DNA of 64,000 bases. It comes from Saprospiraceae bacterium. GTDB taxonomy: Bacteria; Bacteroidota; Bacteroidia; Chitinophagales; Saprospiraceae. The stretch covers positions 16,993-80,992 of the forward strand of contig JARGNR010000004.1 in assembly GCA_029212405.1 (NCBI GenBank), read 5' to 3'. Under the pieces are notes generated by a model. It was not told the DNA's origin and did not search any database. It was given only the letters and a program-made list of their open reading frames with translations. The position numbers and the translations under genes were made by a program. Positions 19,780-31,676 of the stretch are shown here, one piece after another (position 1 is the first letter of the stretch; each line of letters starts with the position of its first letter).

Positions 19780-19901
19780 CGTTAAGAAATCTAAAAAAAC
19801 AAGTAAGTAATTGTCTAAAACGCTGAATAGTACTACTATTGCAGCCGATTTGGGGTATTCAATACCTACTCATCTATATTATTAGTGTCAAAACATTTAA
19901 G

Positions 19902-21521
19902 ATGACAAAAAATTTCTTTTTTATTGTATTGTGTTTACTAGCATTTCAGATGCAGGCTCAGTATGAAAGTGGAGTATCAATTCCTGATTCCACAGCAGTT
20001 TTAATTGATGATGAAACTGATTTACGTGTAAAATATGCAAATTCTATAACTGCTTCAGATATGGAACAGCACTTAACTATTATAGCAGGTGATGCATTTC
20101 AGGGCAGAGAGACAGGTACAAATGGAAACAATCAAGCAGCAAATTATATTTCCAAGTATTTTAATTTACTTCAATTAAATAGACCAGGAGTAGAAGGGAG
20201 TTATTTTCAACAAGTAGCTTTTACTTTTTCTAAGTGGGTGGACTCTGATATTTTTGTCGGAGAAACGAGATATAGACATTTGCGTGATTTTGTCGCTTTT
20301 CCTCAAAAAAATGAAAGTGTTCCTGCTATTTCTACGGATGAAGTGATTTACTTGGGATATGGTATTGATGATCCTGAATACAGTGATTACAAAAAGAACG
20401 ATGTTAAAGGGAAGGTAATATTGATCAACAAAGGAGAGCCGATTAAAAAAGATAGTACATCTTGGATTACTGGAAGTAGAGAGATGTCTGATTGGTCTAC
20501 AGATCCAGATAAAAAGTTAATTGCAGCTAAAAAGAATGGAGTAAAATTGGTGCTCATCATTGAAAATGACATTAAAGGACTAATTGCAGCCAATAGAAGA
20601 CTGTTTGGAGAAGTGACAGAGTTGGGAGATAAGACCAATGAAGAGATTCCATATGCAAATCATGTGTTTATTTCATCCACTATTGCAAGAGACATTATTG
20701 GTAAAAAGGAAAAAAAGATAGTGAAGTCAAGAAAGCGATCTAATAAAAAAGGGAAAGCTTGTGATGTCAAAGTGAAAAGGAACATAATTGTAAACCAATC
20801 AAAAAGTGTCCGAACGCTTGTAGGGCAAAATGTATTAGGTTTTTTAGAAGGGACGGATAAGAAAGATGAAATTGTTGTGGTATCAGCGCATTATGACCAT
20901 TTGGGTATGCGAGGAGAAGATATTTATAATGGAGCAGATGATAATGGCTCTGGGACTACTACGGTATTGGAATTGGCAGAGGCTTTTCGTTTAGCAAGTT
21001 CCGCAGGAGATGGCCCCCGAAGAAGTATTTTATTTTTATTGGTGACAGGAGAAGAAAAAGGATTACTAGGATCCTATTATTACGCTGAGAATCCAGTGTA
21101 TAGTTTAGAAAATACGATTGCCAATGTAAATATTGATATGGTAGGAAGAGTGGATGAGAAATATGCTGAGAATCCAGAATATATTTATGTAATAGGTTCG
21201 GATAGATTAAGTTCAGATCTACATCAGATCAATGAGGAGGCAAATAAGAAGTATACAGGTTTGACATTGGATTATAAGTATAACTCAGAAACAGACCCAA
21301 ATAGATTTTATTTCCGGTCTGATCATTACAATTTTGCAAAGAATGGTATTCCTGCGATTTTTTATTTCAATGGTGTACATGAGGATTATCACAGGACAAC
21401 AGATACTGTAGATAAAATCAATTTTGAGAAAATGGCAAAAATAGGAAGGTTGATCTTTCATACTACATGGGAGTTGGCCAATAGAGATGAACGAATTGTT
21501 GTAGATGGTATCGTAAAGTAA
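19902..21521 (+). CDS. M28-family zinc peptidase
   Basis: VVVSAHYDHLGMRGEDIYNGADDNGSGTTTVLELAEAF...LLVTGEEKGLLGS. Confidence 0.9.
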   Translation: MTKNFFFIVLCLLAFQMQAQYESGVSIPDSTAVLIDDETDLRVKYANSITASDMEQHLTIIAGDAFQGRETGTNGNNQAANYISKYFNLLQLNRPGVEGSYFQQVAFTFSKWVDSDIFVGETRYRHLRDFVAFPQKNESVPAISTDEVIYLGYGIDDPEYSDYKKNDVKGKVILINKGEPIKKDSTSWITGSREMSDWSTDPDKKLIAAKKNGVKLVLIIENDIKGLIAANRRLFGEVTELGDKTNEEIPYANHVFISSTIARDIIGKKEKKIVKSRKRSNKKGKACDVKVKRNIIVNQSKSVRTLVGQNVLGFLEGTDKKDEIVVVSAHYDHLGMRGEDIYNGADDNGSGTTTVLELAEAFRLASSAGDGPRRSILFLLVTGEEKGLLGSYYYAENPVYSLENTIANVNIDMVGRVDEKYAENPEYIYVIGSDRLSSDLHQINEEANKKYTGLTLDYKYNSETDPNRFYFRSDHYNFAKNGIPAIFYFNGVHEDYHRTTDTVDKINFEKMAKIGRLIFHTTWELANRDERIVVDGIVK

Positions 21522-21581
21522 GCATACGAATCAGTACACCTATACGTTCAATTAGTATTCATTGACATAATAAATAGAGAC

Positions 21582-22949
21582 ATGAGGTTTCGAAATATAG
21601 TTCTTTTTACAGCTTTGATTTGTGCGACTTTCGCCAAGTCAAATGCCCAATCTTATCTCGTTGACAAAGTTGTGGCGAAAGTGGGAAGTGAATTTGTTTT
21701 ATTGTCTGAAGTAGAAGATCAATATGCATATAGTTTAACTCAGGATCCAACTCTGACAGAAGATATCAAGTGCCAGATTTTGGATAATTTGATCGCTCAA
21801 AAAGTGATTATATATCAAGCAAAATTGGATAGTGTTGAGGTATCTGACCAGGAAGTCGAAGCTCAATTAGAGTTAAGGTTTGACAATATTTTACGTCAAA
21901 TGAATGGTGATGAGGAGTTTTTTGCGGATTATTATGGCGCAGGAGTTGCTGAAATGAAGGAGCGATATAGAGATGATCAAAAGCAACAAATACTTGCTGA
22001 GCGAATGCAGATGAAATTAATCAATTCAGTCACGATTACGCCAGAAGAAGTGCAAATGTTTTATGATCGAATTCCAAAGGATAGTTTGCCTTACTTGGAT
22101 TCAGAAGTAGAATTAGGTGAATTAGTGATCAAGCCGTCAGTCAATGATGAGCAAAAAAAGATTGCCAAAGAAAAATTAGAAGGAATTGCTGCTAAGATTA
22201 TTTCGGGAGAAGAGTCATTTGAGACGATGGCATTAAAATATTCGATGGATCCAGGTTCGGGTGCGAGAGGCGGTGATTTGGGATTTGCAAAGCGTGGAGC
22301 TTATGTGCCTGAATTTGAAGCTGCGGTGTTTTCATTAAAAGAAGGAGAATTATCTGAAATTATTGAAACAGAGTATGGATTTCACATTATAAAGCAATTA
22401 GAAAGAAGAGGAAATAATGTCAGAGCAAGGCATATTTTGATTAAGCCAGACTTAACGGAGTCGGACATGGCCAAAGCAAGGGGAAAATTAGATAGCATTA
22501 AAAACTTGATTGTATTGGACTCCATATCGTTTGAAGCTGCTGTAAAGAGATTTGGAAATAAAAAAACAGAGAGCTATAATAACAACGGTAGAATCAAAAA
22601 TAGAGCAACGGGTAATAACTTTTTCCGAACAGATGAATTAGATCCAGATGTATATTTTGAAATTATAGATTTGGAACCGGGTCAATTTACAAAGGTCATT
22701 GAGGATAAGGACTTTGGTGGAGAAACGAGATTTAGGATATTACAGCTTCAGTCGATCACAAAACCTCACAAGGCTAATTTGGCTCAGGATTACGATAAGA
22801 TTTCGCAATATGCTAAAGAAGGAAAGAAGGCAGAATACTTTAGTACTTGGATTGTAGGAAAAATGGATGAAACATTTATTGAGGTAAATCAGAGATATAA
22901 GGATTGTGAAAACATGAAAAAATATATCAAAGGAGGTAAATCTGATTAA
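21582..22949 (+). CDS. surA: SurA-like peptidylprolyl isomerase
   Basis: N-terminal SurA-like region (VDKVVAKVGSEFVLLSEVE) and parvulin motifs (SMDPGSGARGGDLGFAKRGAYVPEFEAAVFSLKEGELSEIIETEYGFHIIKQ). Confidence 0.85.
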   Translation: MRFRNIVLFTALICATFAKSNAQSYLVDKVVAKVGSEFVLLSEVEDQYAYSLTQDPTLTEDIKCQILDNLIAQKVIIYQAKLDSVEVSDQEVEAQLELRFDNILRQMNGDEEFFADYYGAGVAEMKERYRDDQKQQILAERMQMKLINSVTITPEEVQMFYDRIPKDSLPYLDSEVELGELVIKPSVNDEQKKIAKEKLEGIAAKIISGEESFETMALKYSMDPGSGARGGDLGFAKRGAYVPEFEAAVFSLKEGELSEIIETEYGFHIIKQLERRGNNVRARHILIKPDLTESDMAKARGKLDSIKNLIVLDSISFEAAVKRFGNKKTESYNNNGRIKNRATGNNFFRTDELDPDVYFEIIDLEPGQFTKVIEDKDFGGETRFRILQLQSITKPHKANLAQDYDKISQYAKEGKKAEYFSTWIVGKMDETFIEVNQRYKDCENMKKYIKGGKSD

Positions 22950-22990
22950 AGAATTTTATTAGATATTAGGTTCTAATGTGTATCCAAAAC

Positions 22991-23026
22991 AAAAAAGCAA
23001 GCTTAATTTACCAAGCTTGCTTTTTT
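22991..23026. terminator. Bidirectional terminator between convergent genes
   Basis: AAAAAAGCAAGCTT...AAGCTTGCTTTTTT. Confidence 0.85.
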
Positions 23027-23054
23027 GTTTATACCTAAGAATATGAAGGGTTAA

Positions 23055-23465
23055 TTACCAACTAACATCTTCTTCACTGACATCTGTTTCGTCGCTGGAA
23101 CTTGTTTCAGTTTTGTCATTGGACTCTTCGATTTTGGCAGCAGCTGCATTTGCTGCATTTTCTTTTTCCCACTCAGCTTGTCTTCTTTCGTATTGCTCGT
23201 AGTCAAAATCAGGCATTAATTCCGTTTTAACATGATTAATAACTTCTGTCAAACCATTGTGAAATCTATTAAAATCTTCTTTGTAAAGAAAGATTTTATG
23301 TCGATCATATCCTTGACCATTAAACCTTTTAGTACTTTCAGTTAGCGTGATATAAAAATCTTCACCTTTTGTTTTTCTAACATCAAAAAAGTACGTTCTT
23401 CTCTTTCCTGCTCTCACTTTAGTAGTGTAAACAGATTCCATATTGTTAAACCCTTCGTTTTCCAC
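23055..23465 (-). CDS. PUR-family (DUF3276) nucleic-acid-binding protein
   Basis: VYTTKVRAGKRRTYFFDVRKTKGEDFYITLTESTKRF. Confidence 0.85.
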   Translation of the reverse strand: MENEGFNNMESVYTTKVRAGKRRTYFFDVRKTKGEDFYITLTESTKRFNGQGYDRHKIFLYKEDFNRFHNGLTEVINHVKTELMPDFDYEQYERRQAEWEKENAANAAAAKIEESNDKTETSSSDETDVSEEDVSW

Positions 23466-23706
23466 TTTATCAATAATTTGTCTTAAAAAATTAGATTTCT
23501 TGCCATAAATGTAAACAAACTTTGCAAACGTAGAAGGTAAATTTTAAAGATTCATGGTTTATCCCTAAAAAAGATAGTTTATTTTGAATTTTTTTAGTGA
23601 TTTAAAGTAAATCCAGTTAATAAATTGATACTATTTCAACCGAATGAATAAAATCTGCGTTTAATCTCTACATTTGCGTTTCTAATTCATTTAAGTTCTC
23701 TCTGAT

Positions 23707-25476
23707 TTGAAGCATCTTTTTTACTTAAACAAATATTTTTACAAATACAGGATCAGGCTGGGACTGGGTATCATTTTCGTTTCCTTGTCCAATTATTTTG
23801 GAGTACTTATTCCTCAACAAATAAGAATTGCATTAGACTTTGTTCAAGTAGAGATCCAAAATGTGAAATTAGGAAATGGTGTTAGTGATTCTGAATTGGG
23901 AACCCAACTGCTCATTTTTGCTGGAATTGTGGTGGGTTTTAGCATTTTGAAAGGAATCTTTATGTACTTTATGCGACAAACAATTATTGTGATGTCACGA
24001 TTGATTGAATACGATTTGAGGAAGGAGATTTTTGGTCATATGGAGATGATGGATTTAGCTTATTTTAAAAGAAATAAGACAGGTGATTTTATGTCTAGAA
24101 TTTCAGAAGATGTTTCAAAAGTAAGAATGTATGTAGGGCCCGCTACTTTATATGGTATCAACTTAGTTACCCTCTTTGCGCTTACCATTTATTCCATGTT
24201 TCAAGTAAGTGTTACCTTGTCGCTCTACACATTGATTCCATTACCTATTCTGTCTTTATCTATCTATTATGTAAGTAGTAAAATAAATTTTAGGTCTAGC
24301 CTTATACAAAAACAAATGGCTGCTTTAACTAGTGCTGCTCAAGAGGTTTATTCTGGAATACGAGTGATTAAGTCTTATGTAAAAGAAGATCAGTTTGCTA
24401 CCTATTTTGAAAAAGAAAGTGAAGAATTTAAAGCAAAGTCATTGGATTTGGCTAGAATTAATGCCTTGTTTTTCCCAGTAATGATATTATTAATAAGTGC
24501 CAGTACAGTCATTGTAATTTATGCTGGAGGGCTTGAAGTTGCAAAAGGAAATATCACGACAGGTAATATTGCTGAATTTATTATTTATGTCAATATGTTG
24601 ACGTGGCCCGTGACATCGATCGGATGGATTGCTTCCCTCATTCAGCAGGCAGAAGCTTCACAACAAAGGATAAATGAACTATTAAACGAGAAGTCTGAAC
24701 TTAATCGAGCAGGTGATCTAGTAGATTCCTTGGGAGGAGATATTCAGTTTAAAGATGTGAGTTTTGTATATCCAGATACAGGGATTGAAGCCTTAAAAAA
24801 TGTGTCTTTTCATATTAAACCAGGAGAAAAATTGGCGATTATCGGGAAGACAGCTTCTGGCAAATCCACTATTGCTGACTTAATATTGAGAATGTATGAT
24901 ACAACTCAAGGGGAGATTATTCTTGATGGAAAAAATATTAAGGAGCACAATTTGGATAATGTACGTAGAAAAATAGGATATGTACCTCAAGATGTATTCT
25001 TGTTTTCAGATTCTGTTACCAATAATATCGGTTTTGGGAGTGGTGAAATAGAGCAAGAAGAAGCAGAAAAGTATGCAGAATATGCATCTATTCATGACGA
25101 GATAAATGGATTACCAGAGGGATATCAAACGATGATGGGAGAAAGGGGAGTCACCTTATCCGGTGGTCAGAAGCAAAGAATATCTATAGCTAGAGCTTTT
25201 ATAAAAGACCCAGATATTGTGATTCTTGATGATTGTTTATCGGCTGTTGATACAGATACAGAGCAAAAAATTATGAAATATCTAAATGAAGCACTTGAAA
25301 ATAAAACGTCAATAATCATTACTCATAGAATTCATAATTTGCTATCTTTTGATAAAATTCTCGTCTTGGATGATGGTAAAATATCGGAAATGGGTACGCA
25401 CGATGAATTGATCGAAAAAGGTGGTTATTATAAAGAGATGCTTGAACAACAAAATATTGGCGAAGAAGTAGAGTAA
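23707..25476 (+). CDS. ABC transporter, fused permease/ATPase
   Basis: Walker A IIGKTASGKST, signature LSGGQKQR, Walker B DPDIVILDDCLS. Confidence 0.92.
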   Translation: MKHLFYLNKYFYKYRIRLGLGIIFVSLSNYFGVLIPQQIRIALDFVQVEIQNVKLGNGVSDSELGTQLLIFAGIVVGFSILKGIFMYFMRQTIIVMSRLIEYDLRKEIFGHMEMMDLAYFKRNKTGDFMSRISEDVSKVRMYVGPATLYGINLVTLFALTIYSMFQVSVTLSLYTLIPLPILSLSIYYVSSKINFRSSLIQKQMAALTSAAQEVYSGIRVIKSYVKEDQFATYFEKESEEFKAKSLDLARINALFFPVMILLISASTVIVIYAGGLEVAKGNITTGNIAEFIIYVNMLTWPVTSIGWIASLIQQAEASQQRINELLNEKSELNRAGDLVDSLGGDIQFKDVSFVYPDTGIEALKNVSFHIKPGEKLAIIGKTASGKSTIADLILRMYDTTQGEIILDGKNIKEHNLDNVRRKIGYVPQDVFLFSDSVTNNIGFGSGEIEQEEAEKYAEYASIHDEINGLPEGYQTMMGERGVTLSGGQKQRISIARAFIKDPDIVILDDCLSAVDTDTEQKIMKYLNEALENKTSIIITHRIHNLLSFDKILVLDDGKISEMGTHDELIEKGGYYKEMLEQQNIGEEVE

Positions 25477-25549
25477 TCATTGACTCAATTTGATTATTCA
25501 AGACTATTAATTTTTACCATCTTTACGCAAACTAGCACTACTAATAATT

Positions 25550-27349
25550 ATGCGGTATCTTTTAAGCATCAGTCTTATTTTTTTTATTTGTCAAGCCTGG
25601 GCACAATCGCCCTATGTTCTTCCAGGAACGCTCACAGATGAAATTGGAGACCGTTGGGATATACTTTATGATTTTGACCATTCAGTTTTTTCTAGTCAAC
25701 GTAATATTTCAAGAACAGAAATAACTGAGAGAGCGGTGAAAAGTTGGAATAATGAAGAAAATTCCAAATTGGATCAATGGGATATCAATTATATACTTAA
25801 AGATAATAATGATTTTTCGCCATTGCACATTGAGCATTTGATTGATCCAAGGACTACCAACAAAAAAGTATTTGATAGTACTGGAGTGTTTTACTATTTC
25901 GAGGGAGAGAAAAAATCCCTCACCACATTGCCAACAGGAAAAAAAGAACGCTCACTGTTTGGACATTTTTATCAAAGTGAGGCTAATTTTTTTGAAATCA
26001 ATCAAGAGGATTTTACGTTAAGGGTAAATCCAATTTTAAATTTAAGATATGGAAATGGTGTTGATGATCCATCCATTGTTTTTCAAAATACCAGAGGAAT
26101 AGAGATTAGGGGTTTGATCGATCAGAAGATTTATTTTTATTCAAATATATTAGAGAATCAGGCCCATTTTAATAATTACTTAGAAGATAGAATCGAACGT
26201 TTTCAAACCATTGGAGGGCAAGGGTTTTATAAACCCTATAAAAGTGGATTAATAGAGAACTTGCAGGGTCACGATTTCTTGAATGCACAAGCGTATTTTG
26301 GTATAAATGCTACAAAAAGTTTGGCGATTGAATTTGGTCATGGCAAGCACTTTATTGGAAATGGAATTCGCTCTCTATTACTCTCTGATTATTCGAATAA
26401 CTATTTTTATTTAAAATTTAACACACGAATTTGGAAGTTTCATTATCAGAATATTTTTGCAGAACTGGCGCCTATCTCTGCTAATTTAAATCCAGGGAAT
26501 CGATTGTTGCCAAAGAAATATATGGCCAATCACTACCTCTCCTTTAAAGCTACTGAAAATCTTGAATTTGGGATATTTGAAGCCGTAGTTTTCTCCAGAG
26601 AAGATAGATTTGAATTTCAATATTTAAATCCTGTGATTTTGTATAGGACAGTGGAGCAATTCTTGGATAGTCCGGATAATGTGTTGATTGGGTTGAATGG
26701 AAAATGGAACATCAAAAACCGATTTCAGTTGTATGGACAATTAATGTTTGATGAATTTAACCTAGGAAAAATAATAGAGAGAGAAGGATGGTGGGCAAAT
26801 AAAAATGGGATTCAGGCAGGGTTGAAATATATCAATGTAGGAGGAATAGATCATCTTGACATTCAAGTAGAATATAATAGAGTAAGACCTTTTACATATG
26901 CCCACCGGGATACTTTATCCATTGAACCAAGATTTTCTACCGCGAGCTACAGCCACCATAGTCAACCATTAGCTCATCCGCTGGGGGCGAATTTCACAGA
27001 GTTGATTTTTCATGGCAGGTACAGATTAGGTGAAAAAATATTTTTTAATGGTCGAATTGTATCCGCAAAATACGGCCAAGATCTGGGAGAAGATGATAAT
27101 GGAGGGAATATATTGCTAGTCACATCTTTACGTGCAATGGAAAATGGCCATTCAATAGGTCAAGGTGTCGAAACCAATTTATTATCTATTGGTCTAGATG
27201 TCAGTTACCAGTTGTTTCACAATGGTTTTTTTGATTTAGAATTTTTATATAGAAAAGCAGATGCTGAACTAGACGATTTAGATATCAACACTACCTTTGT
27301 AGGAGGTGGATTTAGAATGAATATTGGAAATATAATTTCTAATTATTGA
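25550..27349 (+). CDS. outer-membrane protein, RemB/capsule-assembly (Wzi)-like
   Basis: Signal peptide and beta-rich sequence with FGHGKHFIGNGIRSLLLSDYSNNYFYLK. Confidence 0.55.
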   Translation: MRYLLSISLIFFICQAWAQSPYVLPGTLTDEIGDRWDILYDFDHSVFSSQRNISRTEITERAVKSWNNEENSKLDQWDINYILKDNNDFSPLHIEHLIDPRTTNKKVFDSTGVFYYFEGEKKSLTTLPTGKKERSLFGHFYQSEANFFEINQEDFTLRVNPILNLRYGNGVDDPSIVFQNTRGIEIRGLIDQKIYFYSNILENQAHFNNYLEDRIERFQTIGGQGFYKPYKSGLIENLQGHDFLNAQAYFGINATKSLAIEFGHGKHFIGNGIRSLLLSDYSNNYFYLKFNTRIWKFHYQNIFAELAPISANLNPGNRLLPKKYMANHYLSFKATENLEFGIFEAVVFSREDRFEFQYLNPVILYRTVEQFLDSPDNVLIGLNGKWNIKNRFQLYGQLMFDEFNLGKIIEREGWWANKNGIQAGLKYINVGGIDHLDIQVEYNRVRPFTYAHRDTLSIEPRFSTASYSHHSQPLAHPLGANFTELIFHGRYRLGEKIFFNGRIVSAKYGQDLGEDDNGGNILLVTSLRAMENGHSIGQGVETNLLSIGLDVSYQLFHNGFFDLEFLYRKADAELDDLDINTTFVGGGFRMNIGNIISNY

Positions 27350-27372
27350 TGACATAGAAAGACAAATAATTC

Positions 27373-30300
27373 GTGCAAAAGAAGATAGAGCAAATAGTCC
27401 AAGAGCGAATCCTTTTATTAGATGGGGCCATGGGCACAATGATTCAAAGATACCAACTTGGGGAATCTGATTTTAGAGGGGATCGATTCAAAGATTTTCA
27501 TTTAGATGTAAAAGGTAATAACGACCTTTTATCGATTACACAGCCTAAGATAATCGAAGAGATTCATCGAGAATATTTGGCGGCTGGAAGCGATATCATT
27601 GAGACAAATACGTTCAGTAGTAACTCTGTTTCGATGGAAGATTATGATATGGCGGACCTTGTCTATGAATTAAATCTAGCATCTGCAACGATAGCAAAAA
27701 AAGCAGCGGAGGAATTTACGTTAAAAAATCCTGATAAGCCTAGATATGTGGCTGGTGCATTGGGTCCTACCACAAAAACGGCTTCTTTAAGCCCAGATGT
27801 AAATGACCCTTCATTTAGAGCCATTACATTTGATCAATTGGTTGCTTCTTATTACGAACAGGTTAGAGGATTGATGGATGGAAATGTTGATCTTTTATTG
27901 GTGGAAACCGTATTTGATACATTAAATTGTAAGGCGGCACTGTTTGCGATCGATACATATTTCGAAAAAACTCAACAAGAAGTACCGATCATGGTGTCGG
28001 GTACAATTACAGATGCAAGTGGTCGAACCTTAAGTGGTCAGACGGTGGAAGCTTTTTGGATTTCGATCAGTCATATGAATCTATTTTCGGTGGGATTAAA
28101 TTGTGCTTTGGGTGCCAAGGAGTTGCGGCCACACCTCAAAGATTTAGCAGCGATAGCAGATGTACATATCAGTGCTTATCCTAATGCAGGTCTCCCCAAT
28201 GAATTTGGAGAGTACGACCAGACTCCAGAAGAAATGAAAGAGTACATTCAAGATTTTGTGCATTCAGGATTTGTCAATATTGTAGGCGGATGTTGTGGGA
28301 CTACACCAGATCACATCGAAGCAATGCATTCAGCCATTGCAGGAATGAAACCTAGACAGAAAACCAACAAGAAGGATGTGTTGACTATGTATTCAGGTTT
28401 GGAGCCTTTAATTGTTCGTGAAAACTTAAACTTCATCAATGTAGGAGAACGAACCAATGTCACTGGTTCGAGAAAATTTGCCAGATTAATAAAAGAGAAA
28501 AACTACACAGAGGCACTTACCGTTGCGGTTCAACAAGTAGAAGGAGGAGCACAGATTATTGATGTGAATATGGATGAAGGGTTATTGGATTCAAAAGAAG
28601 AAATGAAATCCTTTTTGAATATGGTAATGTCTGAACCTGATATAGCTAAGCTTCCAATCATGGTGGATTCTTCAAAATGGGAGGTAATCGAAGAAGGATT
28701 GAAATGTGTACAAGGAAAATGTATCGTCAATTCGATTTCGTTAAAAGAAGGAGAGGTAGAATTTATCAAACAAGCTCAACTTGTGAGGAGGTATGGTGCT
28801 GCTGCCGTGATCATGGCATTTGATGAAGATGGACAAGCGGATACGATAGAACGCAAAGTAGAAATATGTAAACGAGCCTATAAAATATTGGTTGACAAAG
28901 TAAAAATGAAGCCAGAAGACATCATTTTTGATCCTAATATTTTTGCAGTTGCTACAGGTATTGAAGAACACAATGAGTATGCAATAAACTTCATCGAGGC
29001 CACAAGACAAATAAAAAAGGAATGCCCAGGAGCTAAAGTGAGTGGTGGGGTGAGTAATATCTCTTTTTCATTCCGTGGTAATAATGCAGTTAGAGAAGCA
29101 ATGCATACCGCTTTTTTATATCATGCTATCAAAGCAGGAATGGACATGGGAATTGTCAATGCTGGAATGATGGAAGTATATGAGGAAATTCCAAAAGACT
29201 TATTAGTCCTAGTCGAAGACGTTCTTTTTAATCGATCTGAAAACGCTACGGAGGCATTGACAACCTATGCAGAAAATGTCAGAGGTGGAGGGAAGGTGAG
29301 AACGAAGGACCTCAGTTGGAGAGAAAAAACGGTAGAAGAACGACTTTCCTATTCATTGGTAAAAGGAATAACAGAATTTATTGATCAGGATACGGAAGAA
29401 GCAAGGCTCAAGTATCCATCTCCATTGAGTGTAATAGAAGGACCATTAATGGATGGGATGAATATTGTTGGAGACTTGTTTGGAGACGGAAAGATGTTTT
29501 TACCACAGGTAGTAAAAAGTGCAAGAGTGATGAAAAAGTCTGTGGCGCATTTGACCCCATTTATAGACGCAGAAAAAGAAGGAAGTGGGGCATCAGCCAA
29601 GGGTAAAATCCTTATGGCTACAGTAAAAGGAGATGTACATGATATCGGTAAAAATATTGTTGGAGTTGTATTGGGGTGTAATAATTATGAAATTATTGAC
29701 TTAGGAGTTATGGTGCCCGCTTCAAGGATATTGGAAGAAGCAAAAAAACACAATGTTGATATTATTGGATTAAGTGGGTTGATCACTCCATCATTGGACG
29801 AGATGGTGTTTATGGCAAAAGAAATGCAACGATTGGATTTCAAAATGCCACTTTTAATAGGAGGTGCGACTACCTCAAAAACGCATACAGCGGTAAAAAT
29901 AGATATAGAATACGATGGCCCTGTTGTGCATGTCTTAGATGCTTCAAGAGCTGTTGCAGTTGCCAGTTCGTTGTTGAGTGAAGAATTAAATACAAGTAAT
30001 GATTTTATAATAGATGTAAAGCAGGGTTATAGTGCCTTAAGAGAGCAACGTAAAAAGAGAACATCAAATAAGCAATACCTTCCAATTAAAGAAGCTAGAG
30101 AAAACAAACTTCAGCTTGATTGGGAAGGGTATAATCCACCAATCCCTAGGGTTGCAGGCATGCATACATTTGACCCCATTGATATCAAAGAATTGATCCC
30201 GTATATTGATTGGACTCCTTTTTTTACGAGTTGGCAGTTGAAAGGAAAATATCCGGCTATACTTGAGGATAAGGTAGTTGGAGAGGAAGCAAAAAAGCTT

Positions 30301-31044
30301 TTGTCAGATGCGAATCAAATGCTTGATCAAATTGTGAATGAAAAGTGGCTAGAATCGAGAGCAGTGATGGGTTTGTTCAGAGCGGAGAGTGTAGGAGATG
30401 ATATCGTTGTTGACTTTTCGGGTGGAGATCTCACCTTGAGAAATTTGAGACAGCAGGTTAAAAAAGCAAAAGGGTTACCTAATATATGTTTATCAGATTT
30501 TATTGCACCTAAAGAAACACACAAGGAAGACTATATAGGTGCATTTGCAGTAACGGCAGGAATAGGAATCGAAAAACATGTCAAAGCGTTTGAAGAAAAA
30601 CACGATGATTATTCAGCGATTTTGTTGAAAGCAATAGCAGATAGACTTGCAGAAGCTGCCGCGGAATATATGCATTACAAGGTTCGCACTGAATATTGGG
30701 CCTATGCTGATGACGAGAATTTGGACAATGAGGCTATTATTTCTGAAAAATACCGAGGAATTCGTCCAGCTCCAGGATATCCAGCTTGTCCAGAGCATAC
30801 AGAAAAGGAAACACTTTGGGAGTTATTATCGGTGGAAGAGCAAATAGGAGTTAAATTGACAGAGAGCATGGCTATGTATCCTGCGGCAAGTGTAAGTGGT
30901 TGGTATTTTAGTCATCCTGAAAGCAAATATTTTGGATTGGGTCAAGTGGGAAAAGATCAGGTAGAAGATTATGCTAGGCGTAAGGGTAAGACACTTGCTG
31001 AGATGGAAAAATGGATGGCACCGAGTTTGAATTATGATGTATAA
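27373..31044 (+). CDS. metH: cobalamin-dependent methionine synthase
   Basis: [39 protein letters not shown]-terminal activation domain; GTG start. Confidence 0.96.
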   Translation: MQKKIEQIVQERILLLDGAMGTMIQRYQLGESDFRGDRFKDFHLDVKGNNDLLSITQPKIIEEIHREYLAAGSDIIETNTFSSNSVSMEDYDMADLVYELNLASATIAKKAAEEFTLKNPDKPRYVAGALGPTTKTASLSPDVNDPSFRAITFDQLVASYYEQVRGLMDGNVDLLLVETVFDTLNCKAALFAIDTYFEKTQQEVPIMVSGTITDASGRTLSGQTVEAFWISISHMNLFSVGLNCALGAKELRPHLKDLAAIADVHISAYPNAGLPNEFGEYDQTPEEMKEYIQDFVHSGFVNIVGGCCGTTPDHIEAMHSAIAGMKPRQKTNKKDVLTMYSGLEPLIVRENLNFINVGERTNVTGSRKFARLIKEKNYTEALTVAVQQVEGGAQIIDVNMDEGLLDSKEEMKSFLNMVMSEPDIAKLPIMVDSSKWEVIEEGLKCVQGKCIVNSISLKEGEVEFIKQAQLVRRYGAAAVIMAFDEDGQADTIERKVEICKRAYKILVDKVKMKPEDIIFDPNIFAVATGIEEHNEYAINFIEATRQIKKECPGAKVSGGVSNISFSFRGNNAVREAMHTAFLYHAIKAGMDMGIVNAGMMEVYEEIPKDLLVLVEDVLFNRSENATEALTTYAENVRGGGKVRTKDLSWREKTVEERLSYSLVKGITEFIDQDTEEARLKYPSPLSVIEGPLMDGMNIVGDLFGDGKMFLPQVVKSARVMKKSVAHLTPFIDAEKEGSGASAKGKILMATVKGDVHDIGKNIVGVVLGCNNYEIIDLGVMVPASRILEEAKKHNVDIIGLSGLITPSLDEMVFMAKEMQRLDFKMPLLIGGATTSKTHTAVKIDIEYDGPVVHVLDASRAVAVASSLLSEELNTSNDFIIDVKQGYSALREQRKKRTSNKQYLPIKEARENKLQLDWEGYNPPIPRVAGMHTFDPIDIKELIPYIDWTPFFTSWQLKGKYPAILEDKVVGEEAKKLLSDANQMLDQIVNEKWLESRAVMGLFRAESVGDDIVVDFSGGDLTLRNLRQQVKKAKGLPNICLSDFIAPKETHKEDYIGAFAVTAGIGIEKHVKAFEEKHDDYSAILLKAIADRLAEAAAEYMHYKVRTEYWAYADDENLDNEAIISEKYRGIRPAPGYPACPEHTEKETLWELLSVEEQIGVKLTESMAMYPAASVSGWYFSHPESKYFGLGQVGKDQVEDYARRKGKTLAEMEKWMAPSLNYDV

Positions 31045-31113
31045 TTTAAGAATATTTATAGACATTGAGGAGTTAACTTTAGTATATTTGTCATTTGTAA
31101 AAATTAATTAACT

Positions 31114-31134
31114 TTGAGTAGAATATTTACTCAA
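31114..31134. promoter_or_regulatory. Inverted repeat TTGAGTA-GAATATT-TACTCAA immediately upstream of the polysaccharide-locus regulator
   Basis: Perfect 7-bp arms, 6 nt before the ATG at 31140. Confidence 0.5.
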
Positions 31135-31139
31135 TATGT

Positions 31140-31676
31140 ATGATTGAGACACTTATATCTTCTAAAACACGAATCAAACTACTACTCAAGTTCTTCTTGA
31201 ATTCTGAGACAACAAGTTATTTAAGAGGATTGGAAACTGAGTTTGGAGAATCCACCAACTCAATACGACTGGAACTGAATAGACTTGAAGAAGCGGGAAT
31301 GTTGAGTTCATATAGTAAAGGGAATAAGAAGATATTCAAATCTAATACCAGTCATCCTCTATATAAAGAGGTGCACAACATTTTATTAAAATATATTGGT
31401 TTCGATAAAATTATCATAGGAGTGGTAGAACGATTGGGAGATGTTCAAAAGGTCTTTGTAACTGGTGAGTTTGCAAAAGGTTTGGACAGCCAAATCATAG
31501 ATCTTGTTTTTATAGGGGATGTGAATAAACAATATCTCATTCAATTGATAGAAAAGACCGAGAAGCTAATTCATAGAAAGATCAGATACATTGTCTATAA
31601 AGAAGAAGAGGAGACATCAATAGATTGGTCCAAACTTGATTTTAAACCCTTATTACTTTGGTCGAATGAAACATAA
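31140..31676 (+). CDS. winged-helix regulator with nucleotidyltransferase-like C-terminal domain
   Basis: SSKTRIKLLLKFFLNSETTSYLRGLETEFGESTNSIRLELNRLEEAGML plus degenerate GEFAKG NTase-like motif. Confidence 0.7.
   Translation: MIETLISSKTRIKLLLKFFLNSETTSYLRGLETEFGESTNSIRLELNRLEEAGMLSSYSKGNKKIFKSNTSHPLYKEVHNILLKYIGFDKIIIGVVERLGDVQKVFVTGEFAKGLDSQIIDLVFIGDVNKQYLIQLIEKTEKLIHRKIRYIVYKEEEETSIDWSKLDFKPLLLWSNET

Noticed and set aside
28530-30798. Several minus-strand ORFs inside metH
   Set aside because: Antisense to a confidently identified gene with continuous coding homology.
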